A DNA stretch of 64,000 bases, from positions 326,836-390,835 of the forward strand of contig BLLK01000049.1 of assembly GCA_021927905.1 (NCBI GenBank), written 5' to 3'. The position numbers were made by a program, and so were the translations under genes. How positions within the stretch are numbered: position 1 is the stretch's first letter; every line of letters begins with the position of its first letter. The notes under the pieces were generated by a model. That model saw nothing but the letters and a program-made list of their open reading frames with translations, ran no database searches and was not told where the DNA came from. The stretch is from Chaetoceros tenuissimus. Its lineage: Eukaryota > Bacillariophyta > Thalassiosirophyceae > Chaetocerotales > Chaetocerotaceae. Shown here piece after piece: positions 1 to 10,232 of this stretch.

Positions 1-755
1 ATGTGATATTTGTTCTAAAAGCAAAGAAAAAACTAAGACTACTTGACTATTTTGTCGGAAAGAATGCAAGGTTCGATTATCGGCTTTTCATGGAGATATT
101 CAAATCTAGTAGTAAACCTTGGTTTGAGGGTTTATCTTACCTGTTAGAAAAGGGGAAAGATGTGGAGAACTTTACATCACTCGAAGAAGTTTTTCGTATA
201 CGTCATGACATAGATGGAATCAAATATTTTCATAGTCTAGGATTGCCGTGGTGCTTAGACAGCTCAAGAAATACAATTTTCCTCTCACAAATTGCTTGCC
301 ACATTAAATTGGATGATGTCAAATGGGTATATGAGAATGGTTGCAAGGGAGGGAATTTAGTTCCTTACGTAAAAGAGGAATGGAATAAGTACGGAATCAG
401 ACATGAGAGCAAATGGAAAGCAAACCAGGCTTTCTTTGCAGAGAATGGATTATTAGATGAGTGCTTTCTTGAAAAGATTGGGTTGAAAAAACTTGATTCA
501 AAGAATGTTCAAGAGATTGGAGATGCTCAGCTTGCATTGTACCATGGTGTTTCTGTTTCACGAGAGAGGTCCTTTTTCGAGGTCGACTTTTGTTCCTTGA
601 AAAATCTTATAGCTCATGGATTTAAGTTTAGGTGCGAGAGAGAAAAAGAAATAATTTGCCAAGAAGCATACGAAGAATGTTGTGAATGTTTTCGAAACGA
701 AGAAGTTCGAAAGAGACTCGCGCTATTTGTGGGAATGGGGGTTCGAGATTTATAA
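1..755 (+). CDS. C-terminal part of ankyrin-like protein (5' end outside window)
   Basis: The reading frame is open from base 3 to a TAA at 753-755. The first in-window codon is GTG, not ATG, so the gene starts upstream of the window. About 250 residues are visible. Segments such as DVKWVYENGC and GIKYFHSLGLPW resemble the helix-turn units of diatom ankyrin-type proteins, in which a short lead helix is followed by a VKWLxENGCPW-like stretch. The repeats are divergent and no classical GxTPLHxA motif is seen, so the ankyrin assignment is an inference. Function and partners cannot be read from the sequence. Confidence 0.55.
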   Translation, partial: VIFVLKAKKKLRLLDYFVGKNARFDYRLFMEIFKSSSKPWFEGLSYLLEKGKDVENFTSLEEVFRIRHDIDGIKYFHSLGLPWCLDSSRNTIFLSQIACHIKLDDVKWVYENGCKGGNLVPYVKEEWNKYGIRHESKWKANQAFFAENGLLDECFLEKIGLKKLDSKNVQEIGDAQLALYHGVSVSRERSFFEVDFCSLKNLIAHGFKFRCEREKEIICQEAYEECCECFRNEEVRKRLALFVGMGVRDL

Positions 756-1167
756 ATACTTAGGTTAGAAATGAAGACTGACAGGAGCTATCGAGTTTTT
801 CTCTTTCCCTCAAATAAAATAGATTTATCGTAGAAAAGTTTTTACAATGATAATCTCCATAGGATTTGAACTTCACAAAATTTCCACTCTCTTCCAAAAA
901 AAATGATACAAATACGTAGATCAACAGATTGTCAAGTTTCGTACTACTAAACAGATAGATTTAGCTTGCTGAACATTTATGGACGTTGTGATGTTTTCTC
1001 TTCGAATCGAGATGTAAATACTCCAGACTTTGCAAAAGCCAGCAAAGCAGTATACAATTACAAAAAGCTTTCCGAGCAATTATCAATACGTAGTTAATAC
1101 AAGTATTCTTTGAGAAGCACTGTATTCTTTATCTGCCTTTGCTCTTTACCTTACAGATGGAAATGCA
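756..1167. other. Intergenic, nothing recognised
   Basis: A/T-rich spacer between two convergent genes. No repeat, RNA gene or extra coding frame is supported. Confidence 0.5.
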
Positions 1168-2365
1168 TCAACAATGTTCCTGTACTCGTGGGATAAAGAC
1201 TGAATTGAGCAACTCAGTAGTGTTCAGCTGATAATAGTGTAAAAAATTAAACCTCGGCTGTCCCCACTTGTTCCCATTGTTTTGTTCATAACGCTTACTC
1301 AGCCAATGAAAGGCCAAACACTTTTGCCCTAAGCATGTATTGCATTTACCACGATTTGGAGCTGTCCCAGAACTATGAGATGTAAGAGTTAGAATACTCA
1401 ATGATGAAAAAGACGTTATTCATATTCATCGCTTTACTTTGTACGTACCATGAATTCACATCACATCCCCATCGACAGGGTATCAATTCATAGTTATCCT
1501 TGTCTTCAGCATACATTCTATTCACGACATCTTGATCCGCAACGGCATACGACAAATCGTATTCTCTAGTCATTCGCCGCATCGCATGAATAGCATAGTG
1601 TGTAAAATTTGAAGACTGAGATTTAGAGTCAAGAGGAACACCCATTATCCCCGAGTTACAATATCGCAATGTATCTCCATTGTTTGGAGCATTTTTCCTA
1701 GTAAAGTAATGCAATACTCTTTCTTCATCTTGTGGACAATAGAGCGAAATATTCTTTGGATTGGCTGCGATTATACTCCAAAGTGGAGACATGTCTACAA
1801 AAAATGTAAAATCATCATCTAGAAGTAAAACTTTTGCCACTTGATCTTTGTGTGGAAATTCAAGTTGATTTATAAAGAGTTTCTGCATTGCAAAATGAGC
1901 TGAGTAATGCAAGGATTTGAAACCAGTTTCACTAATTGCTTTTCTCGATTTCTCTAAAAGAAGTGCTGGATCATGATAGTTGACACGGAAAAAATTTGAA
2001 TTTACTTCGTCTAAAAAATCAATGTTCTTTGATGTAACTACATTTAGTGTGATGGGTGTACTGGTATAGTTGAGGATCGAATTTACGAGAGCTTTGAGGG
2101 GATAATCAATCTTTTTCCTATCGCTAATGACAACCAAGTGTATTCGATTTGGGCACTCTTTGTCTTTTGAAGAATGAGTTGAAGAGTCAAGTTCTAATGC
2201 AAAATCTGAATCATCTTGTTGGAAATTATTGGATGTCGTGAGAGTGATGTTGCTATACCATGTGAGGCAGATACATATGAATATACATGCAAAAAGCATT
2301 CTGCCGTTCAAAGGGACAGATATCCCACGTCTCCTACTATTGACGGATGATGCTGCATTCTGCAT
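1168..2365 (-). CDS. GT8-like type II membrane glycosyltransferase, two exons
   Basis: Exon 1 is 2365-1449 and exon 2 is 1372-1168, joined across a 76-bp intron (1448-1373, GTACGT...TAG). The join keeps the frame and gives 373 residues. Residues 22-40 form a signal-anchor, so the enzyme should sit in the Golgi or ER with its catalytic domain in the lumen. Around residue 185 LLLDDDFTFF supplies the DxD metal/sugar-nucleotide site. It is followed by CNSGIMGVPL and VADQDVVN, the order seen in GT8-type enzymes. Exon 2 adds a Cys-rich end with AFHWLSKRY, which may stand in for the HxxGxxKPW motif. Without splicing the frame runs on into a TAG at the acceptor. The acceptor sugar is unknown. Confidence 0.7.
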
Positions 2366-2547
2366 TATAAATTGACTATTACATCAATGCTGTTGTAGTT
2401 CTAGCATGTGTAGGAAATATGCTGATGATAAAACCATTCTCTGATGCCCGTTATGAATTCTCCTGTTCCTTGTCCTCTTTCGTCTGTGCACAGTTCTTCT
2501 AAAGTGACCGTTTGTAAAAACGTTAAGAGATAGCCGTCATTGTTTCT

Positions 2548-2805
2548 TTAAATTTTGATGTTACTTTGTCTAAATAGGTAATCAACACCACGTTTAGTAG
2601 TTTGTATATTCATTCTCTTCAAAAATTCAAATCTCAGATAGACCTCGTGGCTGTTGACTGTTGATTCTTCATTCATATTCTCATCCGACCAACTCGAAAA
2701 TTGATTGTACTTGCTCAAATAAAGTTCTGAGGGGTGAAAATAGATTTTTTGTAAGCCCCCTTCATTGACACATGTCAAAAGATCGCTCATTTTCTCTCCT
2801 CTCAT
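2548..2805 (-). CDS. Small hypothetical ORF, 85 residues, doubtful
   Basis: An ATG-started frame divergent from the membrane-protein gene at 2867. No domain is recognised. The stretch GGLQKIYFHPSELY faintly recalls the NGLVTLFYDGSELYN N-terminus of the LRR family further along, so this may be a decayed fragment of such a gene. It could equally be chance. Confidence 0.25.
   Translation of the reverse strand: MRGEKMSDLLTCVNEGGLQKIYFHPSELYLSKYNQFSSWSDENMNEESTVNSHEVYLRFEFLKRMNIQTTKRGVDYLFRQSNIKI
2766..2777. promoter_or_regulatory. TGACA-CA-TGTCA inverted repeat
   Basis: A 12-bp inverted repeat with half-site TGACA, about 90 bp before the ATG at 2867. The same arrangement recurs before both GHKL genes. 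It resembles TALE-homeodomain type palindromes with an E-box-like centre. Function is inferred from recurrence only. Confidence 0.35.
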
Positions 2806-2866
2806 TCAAATCTCTTCATCTCATCAGTCATAATGTCATAATACCCTCTACCTTTCTTATGTCAAG

Positions 2867-3916
2867 ATGAGTAAAGCTATAACAGCTTTCAATCCCTCAC
2901 CAGCTCGCAAAGCAATCTTCTCCATCGCTTCAGTAGTTTTAGGCCTATGGACATTCAAAACAGTCAACGAAATCTCAGGACCAGCCTTTGAACCAATCCT
3001 ACAAGCATGTATGGATAAATCCATTCCTCAGGAACAATTTGCCGAACTAACAGGATATCACGCTTACGATCCTTATGTCGGCTTGAAAATATTTGATCCA
3101 CTCGTTTGTCTCATTACTCAATTTTTACTTGAGTTGAGAGAAACATTTCCAGCAGGGTTATTTGTATGGATGTCCATCATTACCATTGCTTTACCATTGG
3201 GAATGACACAACTTGTTGAAGCGGGTAGAAGTGATACTTCCAAAAAGAGTCCCATTTATTATCCCATCATCATTGGTCTATTAGGACAATTGTTTGGTAT
3301 CTCTGTGATTTTTCCATTGATTTGGGTTCCTTCTTATATTTTTGGATGTGGTTATGGGCCAGCTACACTATATAGATTTAATTTTCTCGTTCCCATCTTG
3401 ATTCCGACTGTGGCTTTGAGTTTGTTTGTGTTTATAGCACCAACGGAAACACAATGGTGGACTGTATCCGCTGGTATTCTTGGAGGACCGATTCCAGCAT
3501 TGGGCGGTATGGTCTATTGGAACGATAAGAATACTATTCCGACAACTGCAAAGAGTCTACAAGACAACATCAAGAATGTCAAGGTTTATTCGAGATTGCT
3601 CATGCCAACTGCCATTTTTGCATGGTATGCGCTTTTATTCGTCACCTTTGATAATTTAGAAGGGAGTCTATGGGATGCAATTTGGACGAATGCAGGACCT
3701 TCGGTGAGGTTCATGACGATTGATGCAGGGATTTTGTATCTTGCATACATCATGTGGTTTGCGTTTCATTCCGAGATTATCGCAATCAAAGTTTTGCTTT
3801 TGACGTTTGTGGTAGGTCCTGGAGGAGCTGGTTTGATCATGTTGGGGAAACTTGAAGAATTGAAAGCTAATTCAAATGGAATTGAGTTGGTGGGCGACAA
3901 AAAGAAGAAGGCGTAA
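2867..3916 (+). CDS. Multi-pass membrane protein of unknown function
   Basis: A single-exon gene of 349 residues beginning AAGATGAGT. Seven to eight hydrophobic segments are visible, near residues 17-34, 95-115, 131-160, 171-193, 196-215, 245-262, 285-300 and 303-325. There is no cleavable signal peptide, and the tail ends in a charged GDKKKKA. The lysine-rich C-terminus (KKKKA) resembles a dilysine-type ER retrieval signal, so an ER location is plausible. I do not recognise a catalytic motif or a named transporter family. Its neighbours, a glycosyltransferase and an LRR pseudogene, give no pathway clue. Reading frame and composition make it a real gene. Confidence 0.75.
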   Translation: MSKAITAFNPSPARKAIFSIASVVLGLWTFKTVNEISGPAFEPILQACMDKSIPQEQFAELTGYHAYDPYVGLKIFDPLVCLITQFLLELRETFPAGLFVWMSIITIALPLGMTQLVEAGRSDTSKKSPIYYPIIIGLLGQLFGISVIFPLIWVPSYIFGCGYGPATLYRFNFLVPILIPTVALSLFVFIAPTETQWWTVSAGILGGPIPALGGMVYWNDKNTIPTTAKSLQDNIKNVKVYSRLLMPTAIFAWYALLFVTFDNLEGSLWDAIWTNAGPSVRFMTIDAGILYLAYIMWFAFHSEIIAIKVLLLTFVVGPGGAGLIMLGKLEELKANSNGIELVGDKKKKA

Positions 3917-4192
3917 TCAATTTTTTTGTAATTGAAATAATACATTTAAAAATATAAATCATTTTTTTTCTTTGTGGCTTGGTTATGAGGTGATGAGTAG
4001 ATTTGATACAAACGAAAGCTGCTCGCTTCTTTTTGTAGATGCTATGGATATGAACGAGTTGCGTGAGTATCGTCTTTTGCGTGTGTGGAATATAGAATCC
4101 AACACTTTTGAGATTGAATTAAGATAACTTGAAAGAACAATAACAGTAGTAAGAAGAGGCTGGTAAGAACAACATGTTCTGTGTATTGCATA

Positions 4193-4782
4193 CTATTCAC
4201 TTTTATTGATATTCTTGAGTAGCCTTTTTTGATCTGCAATTGTTCCTCTAGTCCTTCTTCGTTTGTAATGGAATATTAAATCATCTAATAATGATGATCT
4301 AGAAATCACATTCTCTGCGAGCTCTGTATCATTCAGAATGTTGAATATTTTCAAGTTCATATTTCCCGAGAATGCAATCTTTTTGCAATTTGTTGGAATA
4401 TAGACAGTGTATAGATTGCATTCATCAAATGCATTAGGCTCGATACATTCCAGATGAATGGATAGCTTGACATATGCTAGACTTCTACATTCTAGAAATG
4501 CCCATTTCTTGATTCTAAGTACTGTGTTGGCAAATAGTATGCTCTGAATGTTCTTGCAAAAGGAAAAAGTCTTTTGAGGAATATCTGTGACATCTAATAA
4601 TTACTTGCTGCCATGATTTTCGTTCTTTCCAATATTCTGAACACTCATTTGAGATTTCGAACGAGCTGTTGGCTTCACCCCCTGTCGCAAACTTCAATTC
4701 ATCTTGTAGCTCATGGTTATAAAGTTCCTTAGATTCATTGTAAAAGAGAGTGACTAAAACCGTTTACATTTGCAACTCTCAA
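4193..4782 (-). pseudogene. BspA-like leucine-rich repeat pseudogene 1
   Basis: Translated on the minus strand across frames, this follows the same plan as the LRR copies at 7379 and 11966. The plan is an N-terminus like MRVAxVxGLVTLFYD, a YWKERxxWQQVII block, and repeats with the FANTVLRI, WAFLECRSL and CNLYTVYIP signatures. Three lesions are visible. The start ATG is a TTG at 4782-4780. One extra T near 4755 shifts the frame. A small deletion after the WQQVII block, near 4600, shifts it again. The usual C-terminal module is lost and replaced by a short basic end before a TAG at 4193. The family is probably a surface or interaction LRR protein. This copy is dead. Confidence 0.75.
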
Positions 4783-4881
4783 TTCTCACAATAGAAATAG
4801 TGAGGCAAAGAAAAGATTTTTTGAAAGGAAAAAGAAAAAAAAGTATGTCCCTCTCCAAAAGGGGAATAGAAATGTGATGCT

Positions 4882-4893
4882 TGACACATGTCA
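4882..4893. promoter_or_regulatory. TGACA-CA-TGTCA inverted repeat before first GHKL gene
   Basis: Identical in sequence to the element at 2766 and followed at once by ATGACGT, a CRE/bZIP-like core. It lies 261 bp upstream of the ATG at 5154. A regulatory role is inferred from the recurrence. Confidence 0.35.
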
Positions 4894-5153
4894 ATGACGT
4901 ATAGAGTTCTCATCCTTCAACGATGTTTCTGTCCAAAAAGATTTAGCGATACACAGCATCAACAACACAACACATGAGATCCTTTGTCGATAGATTTACT
5001 AGCTTAACTTTATAAACTCCTAGATTCATTGATTGGACGCTATAAAGTTAAAAGCCATTTGAAACGGTGCTATTTGGGAAAAGGTTTCAGCGATAAAATT
5101 GTTTCATTAGAAAATAGATACTTTTCAAGAAACCGAAACTCTTTTGAAGAAAT

Positions 5154-7286
5154 ATGAGTTCAGGAAAACAAATGAACAAACTGCAAGAGGTCAGGGAACA
5201 AACAATGCAAGCAACCCAAGTAAATCACAATAGACGGCATGAGGCACACGCTTCGCCTTCCAAGAAAGTTTCCAATATTGATGGAATTGGACTTTGGAAC
5301 TCATTCACTCGGTCCTTTAAATCACCTCTCATGGCCTGTTTTGATCTAATTGATAACGTATTTGATGCATCTTCTCAATTCCAAGGAAGACTTAATATTG
5401 ATGTCGACGTTGACGAATTTGAAGACGATGATCATCCTTTGAAATTAGACACTACAAATGGCTTTTACATTTTGAACAGCTGTCAGCATCCAGTGAAACC
5501 CATGACAGATGTGTTGACTGTCTTTAATAGTGATAAAGGAAGTGCTAGAAGTCAAATCGGTGAAAATGGAGTAGGAGTGAAACAAGGATGTGCTACTCTA
5601 TCGGATATCAATTTTGTCATGAGCAGAAATGAAAATGTGTATTCGTTAGGAATACTGGCGAGGACTTTGCAGAAAAAGACTGGCCCTTATATTCCTAGTT
5701 TTGACTTTCAATATGATTCGGAAAATGATGGCGACCTTAATCAATTTCTCATGCTCGAAATCACTGCTATTGTGAGTTCTGTCGGAAATGAGGATATAGC
5801 AGCTGTTATGAAAGAGTATGGGCATGGCGATGTAGAAAAAGGGAAATATCGTCTTATAAAGAACATGATGAGAATGAATGAAGACGAATGGTCCGAAGAA
5901 AAGTATGTCTTCTGTATTTGCGTTCATGATTTAAAACATGGCCACAATAATCAGCTTATCGATGACATGAAGAAAGGGTTGCCCGAGCATTATCTTCATG
6001 TTCCCCAATTTTTCCAAGTTTGGTTTGAGGAGCATAGAGTAAAATTTAATCACTGGCCGAATAGGTTAGCGAACTTGACGAGATTCAATGTAAGAATACC
6101 AAAAGATCAAGAAATTGATCAAGACATTCTGAATAGCATTTTGAATAGATCTGGAACTGATAACGGAAATAGAGTAAACGATCACAGTTTGAACATTTAT
6201 CTTGGTTTCGATGCTATTAAAATTGAAGAAAAGGGTCAAAAAGCAGCTAGTCTATACTTTTATAGTCGAAAGTTTGGTAGACTCATCAAGTCTGAAAATG
6301 ATGGTAGAGGTATGCTATGGCTCTCAGCTGGAAGCACCAACTATTGCCAAGCTCTTACTATTATCGTGGATGATATAAGTGGGGCACTTCCGCTGAACCC
6401 CACAAAGCAGGATTTTGCATTCGGTGAACATGATAATGGGCAAGTATGGAAACAAAACCTACTGAAATGGGTCTCGGCAGTAACAAAGGTATATTACAAT
6501 TACTATCTGATGGATGTATGCAAAAGGCAAAAGAAACTTCTTACAGACCTTGTAAAAAGTCTACATAATAGAGCAAAAGAGAAGCAAAAGAAATTCCTTA
6601 TGTCCGATCCAAACCATAGCAAAGCAATTGACGAAAGGAGAGTTTCAACCTTTGAAGGCCTTCAATGGGATTTCAAAAGTCATAAAATTGTTCTCACTCC
6701 ATCATCAAAGAAAGTTATGAAATATAACATCGGTGAAGATATTGACTTATTCTTTGACACAACTCAAGCTTCAAATAGAACACAGCCACAAAGAAAAAAT
6801 GTCAGTAATACTACTGCAACTGAAGAGATGCCTGAACAGAATAATGCTCAAAATGGTGACGATGAACGTTGCAACGCTGAAGATGAAACTTATGACCAAG
6901 ATATGACATTGGCTTTGGCTACAGCTACAGCTACAGCGATGGCGACGACAGCTGTAAAACGTGCAAGAAGAGAACCAATACGTTATGGTGAATATGTCGA
7001 ACCTGATGAAGAGGAAGAGCAAGTAAGCCCTAAAAAGTCTAGAACAATAGCCCCATCGAAAACAAGGAGGCTAGACGAAGAAAATGCTCAGTTCAAGCAA
7101 GAAAATGCCCAGTTGAAGCAAGAAAATGCCCAGCTGAAGCAAGAACTAGAAGGTTTGAGAGAAGAATTGAGGGATGCAAACATAGATATGAAGTATTTGG
7201 AAGATCAAAATAAAGAGAAGGACTCAGAAATTAGTAAGCAAAAAAGAGAAATCAACCGACTAAAAACAAGATCTATGGATCTTTAA
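5154..7286 (+). CDS. MORC-like GHKL-fold protein with C-terminal coiled coil
   Basis: A single exon of 710 residues. Residues 43-500 match the general plan of MORC/Hsp90-like ATPases. An N-box-like helix reads ACFDLIDNVFDA (61-72) and a second loop reads IGENGVGVKQGC (135-146). The catalytic Glu of the ExxDN motif is Asp64. The DxGxG box expected near residue 108 reads NSCQH, so nucleotide binding or hydrolysis may be altered or lost. Residues 575-640 are acidic and Asn/Thr-rich with an Ala/Thr run. A basic stretch (KRARRE) could be a nuclear signal. Residues 640-700 form a coiled coil containing three near-perfect ENAQxKQ heptads. By analogy with MORC proteins a chromatin or dimer-clamp role is possible, but this is inference. 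A paralog lies at 10233. Confidence 0.75.
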   Translation: MSSGKQMNKLQEVREQTMQATQVNHNRRHEAHASPSKKVSNIDGIGLWNSFTRSFKSPLMACFDLIDNVFDASSQFQGRLNIDVDVDEFEDDDHPLKLDTTNGFYILNSCQHPVKPMTDVLTVFNSDKGSARSQIGENGVGVKQGCATLSDINFVMSRNENVYSLGILARTLQKKTGPYIPSFDFQYDSENDGDLNQFLMLEITAIVSSVGNEDIAAVMKEYGHGDVEKGKYRLIKNMMRMNEDEWSEEKYVFCICVHDLKHGHNNQLIDDMKKGLPEHYLHVPQFFQVWFEEHRVKFNHWPNRLANLTRFNVRIPKDQEIDQDILNSILNRSGTDNGNRVNDHSLNIYLGFDAIKIEEKGQKAASLYFYSRKFGRLIKSENDGRGMLWLSAGSTNYCQALTIIVDDISGALPLNPTKQDFAFGEHDNGQVWKQNLLKWVSAVTKVYYNYYLMDVCKRQKKLLTDLVKSLHNRAKEKQKKFLMSDPNHSKAIDERRVSTFEGLQWDFKSHKIVLTPSSKKVMKYNIGEDIDLFFDTTQASNRTQPQRKNVSNTTATEEMPEQNNAQNGDDERCNAEDETYDQDMTLALATATATAMATTAVKRARREPIRYGEYVEPDEEEEQVSPKKSRTIAPSKTRRLDEENAQFKQENAQLKQENAQLKQELEGLREELRDANIDMKYLEDQNKEKDSEISKQKREINRLKTRSMDL

Positions 7287-7378
7287 GAACTATCTCAATA
7301 TCAAGAAACTACGGAGATAGATGGTTGCTTGTAAAATATTCTTTTACTTTGTCCTCGAAATGCACCCAAATAGCTTGT

Positions 7379-8167
7379 TTATTCCAATTCTCCCATCATC
7401 TTTAAAATATAATGTCGAATGATTTCCATCTGCGCAATATTTGCAAAAGTATTTTCTTTCAAGTAACGAGCAGGTGTAATATCAATACCATTCTTTTCAT
7501 TGAATATCTGTAATTTCTCTCTGTAATAACTTCATGAACTGCATCTAGTTGAGGTTGAAATGAACTACATATTCTATGCTTAATATTGACGTTTTTGATC
7601 CAATGGTGCAATTCTGCAGCTTCTTGTTCAGCAAAGGACGGCGCATAGGAAACTACTATAGTCCTCGCAATAATTTGAAGACCATTCATGATTGTATCCG
7701 AAGGAACGTTGAAAATCACCATCCTCGTATTTCCTGAAAATGCAACATTGTCAATTTCTTGACAACTGGGGGGGATAAATACACTCTCAAGATCGCAATC
7801 TGCAAATGCATGCCATCCTATGAATTGCAAGTGGATAGAGAGCTTAATAGAGACAAGGCTTTTGCAACAGTAAAAAGCCCATTGTCCGATTCTAATGACA
7901 CTATTCGAAAAGACTACCCTTTTGATTTTATAAGCAACGGAAGAAAGCATGACTTGGAACTTCAGTGACACCTTCCATAACTATTATTTGCTGCCAAGTA
8001 TTTCGTTCATTTATGTAGTCCTTGCAATCTTTCGAAAGCTCAAGTACGTCTTCATTCTGATCGTTCTCATAGTATGCAATCTGCCACTCCTCATGCAATT
8101 CCTCGTTATAGATTTCCGACCCGTCGTAAAAGAGAGTCACGAGACCGTTGACTATAGCGACCCTCAT
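7379..8167 (-). pseudogene. BspA-like leucine-rich repeat pseudogene 2
   Basis: The gene starts normally at ATG 8167 (MRVAIVNGLVTLFYDGSE) and faces the GHKL gene tail to tail. It holds the family layout: N-terminal cap, NTWQQIIVMEGVTEVP, LRR units (VVFSNSVIRI, WAFYCCKSL, DLESVFIPP), then the C-terminal module ending KMMGELE before a TAA at 7379. There are two 1-nt-type frameshifts. One is near 7935, inside the first LRR; the other is near 7510, just before the ITPARYL motif. A functional copy would be about 260 residues. The lesions differ from those in the copies at 4193 and 11966, so the copies decayed independently. Confidence 0.8.
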
Positions 8168-8282
8168 TTAAGATAGGTAAAATCGTGAAATTAAAATTGA
8201 TACATTATAGATGCATATAAGGTAATTTGCAATACAGTAATGAAAATATGCAAAAGAGGGTTCTCTACCAAAGAACCAAACG

Positions 8283-8345
8283 GTCAAGGTGGTGGATAGC
8301 TGGGAAGGTGGAAAATAGCTGGAAACCAGCTATTTCCCTCCAGTT
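8283..8345 (+). repeat. Left arm of inverted repeat, with perfect 10-bp hairpin
   Basis: The arm reads GGTGGTGGATAGCTGG... and is matched in reverse complement by 9955-10005, with the TAGCTGG units in the same order and spacing. Inside it, 8313-8335 is a perfect hairpin: stem AAATAGCTGG, loop AAA. The pair may be the ends of a nonautonomous element of about 1.7 kb. No target duplication is seen. Confidence 0.5.
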
Positions 8346-9250
8346 CCTCTCTTTTTATTGTCAAAAACTAATTTAGATGGTACACATAAGTTTCTGTTCC
8401 GTTGTGTCTTGTAAAGATCTAATCCTCCAACGGCTGCTTTATTTCCACATCTCCTATTCAACCAAATATTATGTAGCTTTGCGTCAGCGAATATTGACCA
8501 AATGAATAGTTAGTGACTGTTGGTGACTTCTGACCTCACTAAGCGGCATGTTCGGTACCCAGGCATATCCCCGCGATAGTGATTTTGCGTCGTAATGGGT
8601 ACGATAGGATGGCGGATGCGATGTCGATAGTGGTTTCACTTTGTTTTGCTGTTACCATTTCACTACCATGAATCTTTTGTGAAATAGGAGCTCCTTTCCC
8701 CTTTTGTTTCTCTAAATCCACTTGAGTTATACTTACATAAAGAGATAGACACACTTTGACGGCATGAAGCTACAGATAGACGTATGGATACGCTTAATTT
8801 CATAAGAGATAGGCATGCTTGGATGACATGAAGTTACAGCTACACATATAAATAGGCTATGAAAACACATGGCTAGACAAGGAACGAGAAGAGCTACTCA
8901 GCAGATATATTGTTACAATTAGTGGATTCTACATTGATAACACATTTTTTATACGTCCACCACAGGCTATTTCAAGATATGTTCGAATACGGAAAAGAGC
9001 ATAAGACACATGTATAGCTATAGATGGACTTGAGTATCGGTGAAATATTTCATACTCTGATCGCAATGCGCTCTAGTTACATAGAAAGGTGTAGATTGAT
9101 GTGCTATACATACGGATTTGGAATGTTACATCACGTCACAAAATTGCATTTCAATATACATCACAATCTGTCCATAACAATCAAGCACTTATACATCTAC
9201 TCACATTGAGATCACAACCCGAAAATAAGTAGACACTATAAAAAGTAATA
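8346..9250. other. Non-coding stretch with degenerate 65-bp tandem repeat
   Basis: No credible gene. Bases about 8736-8800 and 8801-8860 are two diverged copies of one unit: each has an AGAGATAG start, then GACRKCATGAAG and TACAGMTA. The rest is A/T-rich spacer lying between the two inverted-repeat arms. Confidence 0.4.
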
Positions 9251-9678
9251 ATGAATGACTCTAATACTAATCAACAAGGTTTCTCAATCGAGATTGTGAA
9301 AAGAAATAAGGATCGTACTCTAACTAATCTATATTTAAAAGGCACCAAGCTCATTGAGGAGCAATCTTCGCGAGGGACATACTCCGCTACCACTGAAAAC
9401 AATAGAATTCAATGGAAAACAAAAGATATCCCAGAACTTTCAAGTCGAACAGCTTTGCTTCGAGGGCTTCTAATGGTTCTTTTCGTGGAAAGTACCTGCT
9501 TGGGAATGGGCTTCCTCAGAAGATTTCGAAGAATGTTCTCTATTTGACTATGTTTATTCTGGAGATTTCATCGAAAAAAAGTGTACCAACTAGTTTTGAT
9601 TTTGTGCTTATTGGAGTTAAAAGAGTACGCTGTATGCAGTATCAAAACTGGATGGCTGAAAAGGGATGGACAGTATAG
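9251..9678 (+). pseudogene. Uncertain gene fragment with frame change
   Basis: Two overlapping frames (9251-9547 and 9412-9678) together could encode about 140 residues if the frame shifts near 9420-9480. The first begins at an ATG (MNDSNTNQQGF). The second contains FRGKYLLGNGLPQ and ends WMAEKGWTV. Neither matches a family I know. Position between the inverted-repeat arms suggests cargo or remnant of a mobile element, but it may be non-coding. Confidence 0.25.
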
Positions 9679-9954
9679 GCAGCACAAGATAGCCTCTTGT
9701 CAATACCAATTGTATATCACAAGAGAAGCTGGAGTTCGACCGATGTAGCAATGGTATTAGTATGCGAGGGTAGCAATGGAGATCGATAACAAATAGCAAT
9801 AGAAGTAGAAGAGGTAACTTGTACTGCAGTACGGTGCACTAAGTAACTAGTCAGGAAAAGTAATAAACTTCTATTTGCACATCTGTCCGTTGTAAGTTGC
9901 CGTTGATGTTTAATACATAAGATTCACATAGAATTAGCCAGTCAATGTCCTGGG

Positions 9955-10005
9955 ACTGACTTCCCAGCTATTTCCCACCCGTTCCAGCTATCACCCACCG
10001 CTACC
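9955..10005 (-). repeat. Right arm of inverted repeat
   Basis: The reverse complement reads GGTAGCGGTGGGTGATAGCTGG then GGGTGGGAAATAGC, aligning with 8283-8325 with a few substitutions and 1-nt gaps. It lies 230 bp upstream of the second GHKL start, so if it is a transposon end it has supplied part of that gene's upstream region. Confidence 0.5.
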
Positions 10006-10048
10006 GAACAAAACCCGTATCTACCAACCAATCCAACAAAGTTGACAA

Positions 10049-10060
10049 TGACAGGTGTCA
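10049..10060. promoter_or_regulatory. TGACA-GG-TGTCA inverted repeat before second GHKL gene
   Basis: The same TGACA-N2-TGTCA plan as at 2766 and 4882, with GG in the centre. It lies 173 bp upstream of the ATG at 10233. The paralogous GHKL gene has the equivalent site, which supports shared regulation. Confidence 0.35.
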
Positions 10061-10232
10061 ACATCAATCTCTTTTTCGCAGCCAAAATCTATTCCTACAC
10101 ATCAGTCACAAAATAGGAATAGAAACAGTCAAAAATCCAGTCGTTTTTCAACCTTTTTCCTTCGCAATCCTATTTCATTTTCTAGTTTCGTTAGAAAGGA
10201 ATCATTTTTATTAATTAAAGGAATCAATAATA

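Noticed and set aside
1168-1401. Separate 77-residue gene
   Set aside because: It is the second exon of the GT8-like gene; a 76-bp GT-AG intron joins the frames.
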